The position numbers and the translations under genes were made by a program. Below the pieces are notes generated by a model, which had not been told where the DNA came from, searched no databases, and saw only the letters and a program-made list of their open reading frames with translations. Shown here piece after piece: positions 55,602-63,422 of a stretch of DNA of 64,000 nucleotides; position 1 is the stretch's first letter, and the number at the start of each line of letters is the position of its first letter. The DNA comes from Acidipropionibacterium sp. (GTDB lineage: Bacteria; Actinomycetota; Actinomycetes; Propionibacteriales; Propionibacteriaceae). The stretch spans positions 248,001 through 312,000 of the forward strand of contig JALCLH010000003.1 of NCBI GenBank assembly GCA_022647765.1. The letters are read 5' to 3'.

Positions 55602-56310
55602 TTAACAATGGAATCTCAATGAGTCACATGTGAACATCCTCACGGCGTCAGCGCCGAGGCGAGAATTCGTCGCGCCGACTCCTACATCCCCGGTGACGCT
55701 GGCCCCCTCGAGATCCATCCGTCCCCAGATCAGCAGCGTCAGCTCCTGTCCGGTGCCACGGATCTCCGCTGCCGCAGGACCGGTGCCGAGCAGCCATCGT
55801 GAGCCGGCGTCGGTGGCGATCAGTCGTACCGCCTCGGTCGGCGCTGGACTGCGTCCCAGCCGCATTTGGCGCGGGAGGAGGACTGTCACCACCTCGTCGA
55901 CGGCATCGGTCCACACCTCGGTAGGGACGTCGTCGACCCGGCCGAGCAGGTCGTGGAGGTGCACGAGTGTCTCGTGCACCTGGCGCCGGTGCCAGAAGGA
56001 CACCCGGCCCGGGCCGTCGAGGGTGCGGGCCGGTGCATCGGGAGGCAGCGAGGCGAGGGTCGCCCGCAGCTCGGCGGCGCATTCGGCGTATCGCCCGGCG
56101 AGATCCGACGGATGCGCGTGCAACGGCGTCTCATCCCGATTGCGCGCCATCGCGGCGGCCCAGTGGTGGACCTCCGCCAGATGCTCGACCAGGTCGCGAA
56201 CCGTCCAGCCCTCGCAGTGGGGAACGGGTCTGTCCTCGGGGACGGTGCCGATGCCGTGCTGGAAGCGGCCCTGCAAAGGCGCCCAGCAGCGGGAGGTAGT
56301 CGATCGACAT
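55602..56310 (-). pseudogene. Mycothiol-dependent maleylpyruvate isomerase-like protein, 5' frameshift
   Basis: The main frame carries the MDMPI/DinB-type domain: VPHCEGWTVRDLVEHLAEVH (a metal-binding His region), RVSFWHRRQVHETLVHLHDL, and the C-terminal sterol-carrier-like part. The ATG at 56310 encodes MSIDYLPLLGA, the expected family N-terminus, but in a frame that must shift one base near 56280 to join. Such proteins depend on mycothiol, an actinobacterial thiol. Substrate unknown. Confidence 0.78.
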
Positions 56311-56336
56311 GGGTGGAGCCTATAGACGAGCAAGAC

Positions 56337-56960
56337 TCACGATGCCTCGCAGGCAAGGGACTCGGCGCGCTCCTTGATGCCGAGCAGCATCCGGCGGAAC
56401 ATCGGAAAATCCGCGAACTCGAGCAGTGGCGCGAAGGCGAGTCTGCTCGGGGAGGTGTAGGAGGTGCGAATCCGGCTGATCAGCCGGGTGCGGCCGTCCG
56501 GCAGCCGTCTCAGGCACCAGACCCAGGTCTCGGACGTCCCGTTGCGCCACAGCAGGACCGACCGCGCCTCGACCGCGGCGACTCGCCACTGCGACTGCTC
56601 GAGCGGGATGAAGGGGTTCATCGGCGCCGCCGGGTCTCCTATCTCCACCTGCTGCCACTGGGGAAGGACGTCGGTGGCGCTGGGCCGCCCGAGGTTGTCG
56701 AGCAGGTCGTAGGAGTACCAGCCGGCCTTGCCGAGGCCGAGTTGGACGATCCAGGGCCAGACCTGGGAGGGCGCCGCGTCGATGGTGATGGCCCGGGTGG
56801 CCCGCATCCCGAAGGCGGACACCGGAACCTCGTCACCGGGCAGCGATTCGGTCCGCTCGGATGGGGAGGCGCCCCATCCGGTGTGCCAGCGGCGCAGGGC
56901 GGCCGCGATGCAGATGGTGGCGATCAGCGGAACCGCTGCCGAGGCTGGATGGCGTCCCAT
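56337..56960 (-). CDS. SRPBCC-family (START-like) protein
   Basis: A 207-residue protein from the ATG at 56960. A hydrophobic N-terminus (SAAVPLIATICIAAALRRWH) could be a membrane anchor or signal. A helix-grip domain follows: TRAITIDAAPSQVWPWIVQL, GRAGWYSYD-like GKAGWYSYDLLDNLGRP, then LLWRNGTSETWVWCLRRL. Proteins of this fold bind hydrophobic ligands; function unknown. It ends 26 bp from the start of the MDMPI-like gene and shares its strand. Confidence 0.82.
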   Translation of the reverse strand: MGRHPASAAVPLIATICIAAALRRWHTGWGASPSERTESLPGDEVPVSAFGMRATRAITIDAAPSQVWPWIVQLGLGKAGWYSYDLLDNLGRPSATDVLPQWQQVEIGDPAAPMNPFIPLEQSQWRVAAVEARSVLLWRNGTSETWVWCLRRLPDGRTRLISRIRTSYTSPSRLAFAPLLEFADFPMFRRMLLGIKERAESLACEAS

Positions 56961-57103
56961 GGAGTCATCGTGACGGGTCGGCCGGCCTGTGGCAAGCATA
57001 TGAACGACTTCCGCCGTGAAACACGATCGTCGACCGGCGTCATTACCGTGACTGATAGAGGAGTCAAGCAGGTCAAGCAGTCGTGCCTCATCAGGGAGAA
57101 CCC

Positions 57104-58515
57104 GTGGCAGTTCAGGATCTCGTCTTCAGTACCGTCGTCGATCAGAGCGGATGGGTGGCCTCCGGCGAGGTGTCCTCCCGGGAACTGGTCGAGCACACGC
57201 TCGCCCGCATCCAGCGGCTGGACCCGCAGCTCAATGCATTCTCGGCGGTCATCGCGGACGCAGCCCTGGCCGAGGCGAAGGAGCGGGACGCCGTCAGCGC
57301 CCGCGGGGAGTCGCTCGGTCCGCTCCACGGCGTCCCGATCGCCATCAAGGACGAGAACGACGTGGCCGGATTGCCCACCTGTTACGGCGGGGCGGCGTTC
57401 ACGACACCGGCAGGCCGTCGACAGCGAGGTTGTCAGACGCCTGCGGGCGGCCGGCGCGGTCATCGTCGGCAAGACCCGGATGCCGGAGTTCGGCATCTGG
57501 CCGTTCACCGAGACAGCGGCGAACGGCTTCACCCGAAATCCGTGGAATCCGATGCGCTCCACCGCCGGCTCCAGCGGTGGCACGGCCGCTGCGGTCGCCT
57601 CGGGCATGGTGGCCGTGGGCATCGGCGGCGATGGCGGTGGTTCGATCCGGCTGCCGTCCTCGTTCTGCGGTCTGTTCGGACTCAAGTGCCAGCGCGGGCG
57701 TACGAGTGCTGCTCCGAACGCTCACCTGTGGCGCTCTCTCGGCGTCATCGGCCCGCTCGCCCGCACCGTCGCCGACAGCGCCCTCGTCTACGACGCCATC
57801 ACCGGCTCGACCGGCACCGATGCATGGCGGGCCGAGCCGCTTCCCACCAGCCCTGACCTCCGCGCTTGTCGCACCTGTCGGTGCGCTGCGGATCGGCGTC
57901 TGCGAGAAGAGTCCTGCGGGCGGACCGGCGGCCGAGCGGGAGCAGATCGACGCCCTTCACCGCACCGCCGATGCGCTGGCCGACCTGGGCCATCATGTCG
58001 AGCTGGTGCAACCCGGCTATCCGAATGTCTCGGCGTCATTCTCGATCCAGGTGGCGGCCGGGGTCGCCGAGGAGGCGGACCGGGCCGAGCATCCGGAGTT
58101 CCTGGAGCCCCGGACCCGCGAGCTTGCTGGGATCGGTCATCGGCTGCACCGGTTCGCCGGCTGGGCGGAGCGGCAGGGGATCGAGGCCGGGGCGAAGTTC
58201 AACGAGGAGTACTTCGGCGCCCACGATCTGCTGCTCACGCCCACGACGCCGACCCCGGCGGTACCGATCGGGCAGCTCAGCGGCGCGGGCCTGGTGTCTG
58301 CACTGCGCAAGGCGACGCCGTTGGCGGCGTTCACGTCGATCTGGAACGTGCTGGGCAATCCGGCGGCCGCCGTGCCGGCGGGATTCTCGGAGGATGGGCT
58401 GCCGCTCAGCGTTCAGCTCGTCGGGCCGCTGGGCGGCGAACCCCGTCTGGTTCAGGTCGCCGCGCAGCTGGAGCAGGTCCAGCCCTGGGCGCAGTCGCGT
58501 CCGGAGATCTCCTGA
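57104..58515 (+). pseudogene. Amidase-signature family hydrolase, frameshifted
   Basis: Three frames give one amidase. 57104 to about 57410: AVQDLVFSTVVDQSGWVASG and the catalytic Lys in HGVPIAIKDENDVAG. To about 57860: VIVGKTRMPEFGIWP and the Ser-rich signature STAGSSGGTAAAVASG with GGDGGGSIRLPSSFCGLFGL. To 58515: VGALRIGVCEKSPAG, NPAAAVPAGFSEDGLPLSVQ. The Ser-Ser-Lys triad is intact once two indels are repaired. Length is about 470 residues. It hydrolyses an unidentified amide; GatA is less likely because gatB and gatC are absent. The GTG at 57104 is one possible start; an ATG lies at 57083. Confidence 0.85.
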
Positions 58516-58660
58516 TCTGGGACTCTTGTCTGGAGCCCTGGGAGATGCGGTTCCCGTTGCAGAAAGGCGACCGGACTGGCCATCGATCAGGACAGCGGCT
58601 CGGCCGCCCCCGTCCTCGGATCCCAGCGCACGGAGCTCGGACGGTACGGGCTCCGCGAAT

Positions 58661-58725
58661 GAGTTCTGCCACACAGCGCCCGCCGAGTGGATATTCCGCG
58701 TCCCGGCGCTGTGGTGGCAGAACTC
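58661..58725. repeat. Hairpin repeat, family H, copy 1
   Basis: Arms gagttctgccacacagcgcc (58661-58680) and its complement with one extra G (58705-58725) enclose a loop with gagtggatattcc. Part of a 340-bp gene-free stretch (58516-58855) between the amidase and a winged-helix gene. Confidence 0.75.
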
Positions 58726-58747
58726 GTCTGCTGGGAAAAGCAGCTCT

Positions 58748-58820
58748 GAATGAGATCTGCCATCTGACGGCCGAGAGATGGATATTCCACTCGGTGCCCC
58801 ACAGGTGGCAGATCTCATTC
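58748..58820. repeat. Hairpin repeat, family H, copy 2
   Basis: Arms at 58748-58766 (gaatgagatctgccatctg) and 58802-58820 match at 18 of 19 positions. The loop contains gagatggatattcc, like copy 1, and the stems share gag..ctgcca with compensating inner changes. Spacing between the two hairpins is 22 bp. Confidence 0.75.
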
Positions 58821-58855
58821 GTCCTCGTGCAGGTCAGGCAGGCGCCGGATCGGAT

Positions 58856-59164
58856 TCAGGAGTCCGGATGGGCGAGTTGATCGAGGGCCTTCACATGGCC
58901 GAGCCATGCGCGGCGTCCCTCCGGGGTGAACCGCACCCAGGTGCGCGGGCGCCCGACGGTCTGGGGGCGCTTGTCGAGAACGATGTAGCCGGCGTCGGCC
59001 AGCAGGCGGAGCTGCTTGGACAGGTGCGAGGTGGTGAGGCTGGTGGACTCCTGCAGCGCGCTGAACTCGAGCTCGGTGCCGGTGGCCAGGGCGGCGGCGA
59101 TTCTCAGCCGGTCCGGGACGTGGATGAACTCGTCGAACCGGGCGACGACGGGCTTCCAGCTCAT
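58856..59164 (-). CDS. Small winged-helix (ArsR/HTH_27-like) regulator
   Basis: A 102-residue single-domain protein: RFDEFIHVPDRLRIAAALAT, then the recognition region LTTSHLSKQLRLLADAGYIV and a wing GRPRTWVRFTPEGRRAWLGH. This is the transcriptional-regulator type often paired with a membrane protein upstream. It follows the membrane protein gene by 10 bp. No metal-binding cysteines are present, so it is not a classic metal sensor. Confidence 0.88.
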   Translation of the reverse strand: MSWKPVVARFDEFIHVPDRLRIAAALATGTELEFSALQESTSLTTSHLSKQLRLLADAGYIVLDKRPQTVGRPRTWVRFTPEGRRAWLGHVKALDQLAHPDS

Positions 59165-59174
59165 ATCGGCCAGC

Positions 59175-59657
59175 TCATATCAGGTTGTAGCGGTCGTAGT
59201 CGCCGGCGGCCAGTCGACGGACCTGGTAGCGCTCGTCGAGACGCAGGTAGACGAATCCGGCCACGGTGACGACAAGACCGGCCCTGATCGCGTACCAGGG
59301 TTGCCAGCCCGTATCCGGTACGGAGATCAAGATGAACAGGACGGCAAACGGAATGACGAAACGCAACACCTGGCTTCGCACAGATCGGCTATCCAGAACG
59401 CGTCCGTGCCGCCGTCTCCCGCGCTTGTCCACCGCGGTGATGACGGCGTAACCGCCGAGAATGATCGCGATCCCGATGGCTTTCAATATCAGTTGGCCGG
59501 ACGTCGCGATCCCCACCCCTATCCCGCTCACGGCTGCGTAGATCGCGTCGACCCAGGCCGGTCGGCGGGTCGCCTCGGCGGCCGCCCGGCGCGCCTCGGC
59601 AATCTCATCGAGACTGGTTCTGGCCTCGTCCGGGCTGGGTGGCTGAGGAACGGTCAT
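59175..59657 (-). CDS. Membrane protein of unknown function, paired with a winged-helix regulator
   Basis: A 160-residue protein with an acidic N-terminal helix and four hydrophobic segments (about AIYAAVSGIGVGIATSGQLI, IGIAIILGGYAVITA, LRFVIPFAVLFILIS, GLVVTVAGFVYLRL). The ATG at 59657 has an AGGAGG site upstream. Regulator-membrane pairs of this kind are common in actinobacteria, and the membrane partner may sequester the regulator. Two palindromes precede it. Confidence 0.7.
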   Translation of the reverse strand: MTVPQPPSPDEARTSLDEIAEARRAAAEATRRPAWVDAIYAAVSGIGVGIATSGQLILKAIGIAIILGGYAVITAVDKRGRRRHGRVLDSRSVRSQVLRFVIPFAVLFILISVPDTGWQPWYAIRAGLVVTVAGFVYLRLDERYQVRRLAAGDYDRYNLI

Positions 59658-59670
59658 CGTCGACCTCCTG

Positions 59671-59719
59671 GATGCTTGACTGTGGGTCAAGCATCTCATT
59701 CAGTTGACTGACAGTCAAC
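59671..59719. promoter_or_regulatory. Two palindromic operator candidates
   Basis: GATGCTTGAC-TGTGG-GTCAAGCATC (59671-59695) and GTTGACTG-A-CAGTCAAC (59703-59719) are both exact and share a TTGAC half-site. They lie between the membrane protein/regulator pair and the convergent end of the oxidoreductase gene, and so most likely control the former. Confidence 0.65.
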
Positions 59720-59726
59720 CGAATGA

Positions 59727-60722
59727 TCAACTCAGCCGGACGACGATCTTGCCCCGGACGTGGCCCGTGGCCTGCTCGGCATAGGCGTCTCGCACCGATT
59801 CGATATCGAAGGGGTGGACGCCGGCCAGCGAGATGCCGATCGCACCCTCAGCCACAAGGTCGGAAACCTCCTGAAGATCGTCGGGGCGACCGTGCCGCGA
59901 GCCGGTGAACCGGGCGCCCCTGATGATCGCTCCCGGTGAGGGAACCAGGGTGCCGATCGCGCGTCCGGGCAGGCCGAGGGCGAACCCGAGGCTGACGTAC
60001 TGACCTCCGAAACAGTCGAGCAGTTTGGTGACGGGCTGAGGCGCTGCGGCGAGAATCCGGGCTCGGATGCCCTCGCCGTGGGAGACGGGCACGGCGCCCA
60101 ACGAGCGCAGATAATCAGCATTGCGCTCCCCGGCGATGCCGATCACTGTCGCGCCCCGATGCGCCGCGAGCTGGACCGCGAGAGAACCCACGCCGCCGGC
60201 CGCGGCACTGATGACGAGGATGTCGGCGTCGGTCAGATCGAGCCGGCGGAACGCACCGCTCGCGGTCTGCGCGGCCACCCCCAGTGAGGCCGCCGTGTCG
60301 AAGCTCAGTGCCTCGGGCTTGAGGACGACGTCGCTGTGGGATGCCACGACCTTCTCGGCCAGTGCTCCCTTCCGCATGCCCAGACCCGGGGCACTCCGAA
60401 GCGTCCCCAGCACGGCGTCACCGATCGAGAGGTCGGTGACGCCCGGGCCGACGGCGTCCACCACCCCGGAGAAGTCGCGCGCCACTCCCCGGGGAAACCG
60501 ATCGGGACCGCGGCCGAACCAGCGGCCCGGATCGCGGAGGGTGTGCAGGGACTCGACTAGCCTGAGACGGGGGTCCCCGGCGAAGGTCTTCGCGTCCACC
60601 GGATTGAGCCCGACGGCTCTCACCGAGACGCGGACCTCACCGGCGCCGGGCGTCGGGTCCGCGACCTCGGCCATCTCCAGAACCTCCGGGCCGCCGAACC
60701 TGCGGTACTGCACTGCTCGCAT
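59727..60722 (-). CDS. MDR-superfamily NADP-dependent oxidoreductase
   Basis: A 331-residue enzyme: MRAVQYRRFGGPEVLEMAEV, GLNPVDAKTFAG, GVARDFSGVVDAVGPGVTDL, the nucleotide loop LVISAAAGGVGSLAVQLAAH, and closing GHVRGKIVV. No zinc-binding Cys cluster is present, so it is a zinc-independent quinone or enone reductase. The ATG at 60722 fits family starts. It is divergent from a MarR regulator across a palindromic spacer. Confidence 0.9.
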   Translation of the reverse strand: MRAVQYRRFGGPEVLEMAEVADPTPGAGEVRVSVRAVGLNPVDAKTFAGDPRLRLVESLHTLRDPGRWFGRGPDRFPRGVARDFSGVVDAVGPGVTDLSIGDAVLGTLRSAPGLGMRKGALAEKVVASHSDVVLKPEALSFDTAASLGVAAQTASGAFRRLDLTDADILVISAAAGGVGSLAVQLAAHRGATVIGIAGERNADYLRSLGAVPVSHGEGIRARILAAAPQPVTKLLDCFGGQYVSLGFALGLPGRAIGTLVPSPGAIIRGARFTGSRHGRPDDLQEVSDLVAEGAIGISLAGVHPFDIESVRDAYAEQATGHVRGKIVVRLS

Positions 60723-60784
60723 GGGGCCGTCCTCCTCGGTGTGGGCTGTCCGGCGCACGGGTGTCACAGGTGCCGATGCCAGCA

Positions 60785-60820
60785 ACTATTATGGTACTCG
60801 TATTATACGAGATGCATAGT
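60785..60820. promoter_or_regulatory. MarR operator candidate
   Basis: CTCGTATTATACGAG (60797-60811) is an exact palindrome, flanked by outer arms actat (60785-60789) and atagt (60816-60820). It sits between the divergent oxidoreductase and marR and overlaps TATTAT/TATACG elements that could be -10 boxes. Confidence 0.7.
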
Positions 60821-60834
60821 AAATGGAGACGCTC

Positions 60835-61326
60835 ATGAACGCAGACCCGGCCGACCCGCCGACGACGACCCGCGTCATCCTGGCCCTGCGCCGGCTGAAC
60901 AGCGCCTTCGCGGCGAGCAACCGCGCGGTTGGCGCCAGCCTCGGCATCAAGGAGAGCGACCTGGCCGTCCTCGACTGCCTCAACCAGGACGGGCCGCAGA
61001 CCCCGACCGAGCTGGCCCGCCGGACCCATGTTCACGTCGCGACGATGACCGGGATCCTGACCAGGTTGGAGCGCGACGGCTGGATCGAGCGACGCCGCGC
61101 CGAGACCGACCGGCGCTCGGTCCAGATCCACGCGACCGGAGTCGAGCGGCTCACCGACGCCTTCGCCCAGGTCAACTCGCAGCTTCCGCGGCTGCTGGAG
61201 GGCTGGGCCCCTGAGCAGATCGAGATGCTGATCGGCTTCCTCACCGAGGCCGGCGAGGAAGCCACGGCCTTCGCTGAGCGGATCGGCCGGGGCGCGGTCG
61301 CGCGGCGTCAGGGCCGCGACGCCTGA
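60835..61326 (+). CDS. MarR-family regulator
   Basis: A 163-residue MarR winged helix: TTTRVILALRRLNSAFAASN, ESDLAVLDCLNQDGPQTPTE, the recognition helix HVHVATMTGILTRLERDGWI and the wing RRRAETDRRSVQIH. The ATG at 60835 has GGAG six bases upstream; the ATG at 60823 would be without one. It probably represses itself and the divergent oxidoreductase. Its end overlaps the response regulator gene by 19 bp, tail to tail. Confidence 0.9.
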   Translation: MNADPADPPTTTRVILALRRLNSAFAASNRAVGASLGIKESDLAVLDCLNQDGPQTPTELARRTHVHVATMTGILTRLERDGWIERRRAETDRRSVQIHATGVERLTDAFAQVNSQLPRLLEGWAPEQIEMLIGFLTEAGEEATAFAERIGRGAVARRQGRDA

Positions 61327-61970
61327 AGATAGGTGAGAACCGCCTTGACGCGGCGATTCTCGTCGACGGTTGTCAGGCCCAGCTTCTGGAAGATATTGCC
61401 GACGTGCTTGCTGACCGCCGGGTGGCTGAGCACGAGCTTCTCCGCGATATCGGCGTTCGAGCAGCCCTTGGCCATCAGCTCCAGCACCTCTCGCTCCCGG
61501 GGAGTGAGCGCGTCCAGTGGGCCGGCCTCGGCGGTCTTGAGGAGGTGTTGCACGACATCGGGGTCGATTGTGGTCCCACCAGAGGCGACGTTCTCCAGTG
61601 CCCGGACGAAATCCCGCACACGGTTGATCCGGTCTTTCAGGAGGTAGCCGACTGCGCCTTCAGGAAGAGTGAGGAGCTTTCGCGCATTGGTGTCGGCGAG
61701 ATATTGCGAGAGCACCATGACGGGTTGGTGCGGATGCTGCGATCGTATCGAGAGGGCGGCGAGCAGCCCGTCGCTCTTGTTCTCCGGAGGCATCCGGACA
61801 TCGGTGATGATGAGGTCCGGCGGTCGTCCTGCACCGTCCAGACGCGTGAATACAGACTCGAGCTCGGGTGCGGTTCCGGCGGTCGCCGCAACGGTGTGCC
61901 CGAAACGTTCGAGGAGGGCGGTCAGTGCCTCCCTGAGCAGGGCCGAGTCCTCGGCGATCAGAATGCGCAT
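61308..61970 (-). CDS. NarL/LuxR-family response regulator
   Basis: A 220-residue two-domain regulator. The receiver domain has the phospho-acceptor Asp57 (DLIITDVRMPPENKSDG) and the acidic pair Glu7/Asp8. The LuxR HTH covers about 150-210 (LTPREREVLELMAKGCSNAD, SHPAVSKHVGNIFQKLGL). Its start overlaps the end of the kinase gene by 13 bp, so the pair is co-translated. The ABC ATPase that starts at 63423 is a plausible target. Confidence 0.93.
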   Translation of the reverse strand: MRILIAEDSALLREALTALLERFGHTVAATAGTAPELESVFTRLDGAGRPPDLIITDVRMPPENKSDGLLAALSIRSQHPHQPVMVLSQYLADTNARKLLTLPEGAVGYLLKDRINRVRDFVRALENVASGGTTIDPDVVQHLLKTAEAGPLDALTPREREVLELMAKGCSNADIAEKLVLSHPAVSKHVGNIFQKLGLTTVDENRRVKAVLTYLQASRP

Positions 61971-63250
61971 CTGCCGTTCCTCCTCGATTGGTGAGAGTCA
62001 TCGTCGAAGAGGGGAAGATCCATTCGGATGACCGTAGGACCCCCGGCGGGGCTACTGATTCCGAGCTGCCCGTTCAGAGCCTCGGCGCGCTCGCGGAGAC
62101 CGCCGAGCCCGCTTCCGGCTCCCTCTGTGGCGCCGCCACAGCCATCGTCCGTGACGGAAATGATGAAGGTGTTCATGGTGATCGTCGTATGAATATGAAT
62201 ATTATTCGCATGGGCATGCTTGGCGGCATTGTTGAGAGCTTCGACCGCGAAATAGTAAGCGGTGGTCTCGACCACAGGGGGAAGATCTTCATGCTGTTCT
62301 ACACTCAGCGTGACGGGCACGGGCTGGCGTTCGGCGAGTTCTTCCAGGGCCGTGCTCAGTCCGTGATCGGTGAGGACCGACGGGTGAATTCCCCGGACGG
62401 TATCGCGAAGTGTGGACATGGCATGCTCGGCCTGGGCCTGCGCGGCGTCCAGGTCGCGCAGCGGGCCGGACAGGTCCACCCCACGGGCTGCGGCGTCCTC
62501 CAGCTCGACGCCGACCATGCCCAGGCGCGCTCCCAGCACGATCAGTTCTTGCTGGACGCCGTCGTGCAGGTCTCTCTCGATGCGCCGGCGCTCAGCCTCG
62601 GAGGCCTCCACGAGAGCACGGCGCGACCGGAGAAGCCGCTGGATGTTCTGATCGAGTTCCTCCTGGCGCGCTCCGCACAGCAGGCGCAGCGCCGAGGCCT
62701 GGGCGGTGGCGAGCGCGGCATTGAGATAGGCCAGCGCGCAGAGCCAGACGAGGCCGATGGGGATCGTCACCCACCAGTTCTGGGGAGTCATCATCGCGCT
62801 GAGATGGCCGATGAGCTGAATCCTGGTGGGCCCGCGCAACCCGTACCCGGCAACTCCGACCAGGACGATGAGGCTGATCGCCTCGAAGAAGAGAATGAAG
62901 AGCGCGGCGATCCCCATCACGAGATCGACCAGGAGCGCAAGGGCCTCCCGCCAGGTTGCGGCCTCCGCGAGACGGATGCCGAGCCAGTGATGCCGCTCCT
63001 CGGTGATGACTGGAACGTGGCCGGTCCTCTGCGGGGCGAACCCGAGCAGCCGGGTGCGCCTGCGTTCGAGCATGCCGATGGCCAGCGCCCAGATGGGGAT
63101 CAGCAGGAGGGTGGGGATCAGTACCAGGAGCAGGGCGAGCCCGAGAACGGCGCTGGCCGTGAGGTAGACCAGCGGGAGCCAGGCCCATCGGCCGGTGAGG
63201 AAACGCCATGGTGCGCTCGTCAGCGAGTCGACGACATTCCTGGAGGCCAT
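61958..63250 (-). CDS. Sensor histidine kinase, HisKA_3 type
   Basis: A 430-residue kinase with four to five N-terminal membrane segments (20-175, with the sensor-like loop RHHWLGIRLAEAATWREALA). The phospho-acceptor His229 is in RRRIERDLHDGVQQELIVLG. A HATPase_c domain follows with AVEALNNAAKHAHANN (N box), SVTDDGCGG (G1) and GSGLGGLRERAEAL (G2). It phosphorylates the overlapping response regulator. The DUF-type sensor with membrane loops suggests detection of cell-envelope stress or antimicrobial compounds. Confidence 0.93.
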   Translation of the reverse strand: MASRNVVDSLTSAPWRFLTGRWAWLPLVYLTASAVLGLALLLVLIPTLLLIPIWALAIGMLERRRTRLLGFAPQRTGHVPVITEERHHWLGIRLAEAATWREALALLVDLVMGIAALFILFFEAISLIVLVGVAGYGLRGPTRIQLIGHLSAMMTPQNWWVTIPIGLVWLCALAYLNAALATAQASALRLLCGARQEELDQNIQRLLRSRRALVEASEAERRRIERDLHDGVQQELIVLGARLGMVGVELEDAAARGVDLSGPLRDLDAAQAQAEHAMSTLRDTVRGIHPSVLTDHGLSTALEELAERQPVPVTLSVEQHEDLPPVVETTAYYFAVEALNNAAKHAHANNIHIHTTITMNTFIISVTDDGCGGATEGAGSGLGGLRERAEALNGQLGISSPAGGPTVIRMDLPLFDDDSHQSRRNGRCAF

Positions 63251-63422
63251 GCTCCAAGCCTATGGAGTTCATCGATGCGAGGTCGGGCGGGATAGCGAAA
63301 GGTATAGCCAGGTACACCGTGAAGACGCCGTTGCACCGTATCGACCCGAGACGTTCATCTCTCTTCAATAGAAGAAAGCGGGCGCTCTTCGACAGAGGGG
63401 CCGGGCATGGGAGGAATGTTCG

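Noticed and set aside
57104..58515. GatA subunit of the tRNA amidotransferase
   Set aside because: The amidase signature fits, but gatB and gatC are absent and N-terminal sequence is closer to general amidases.
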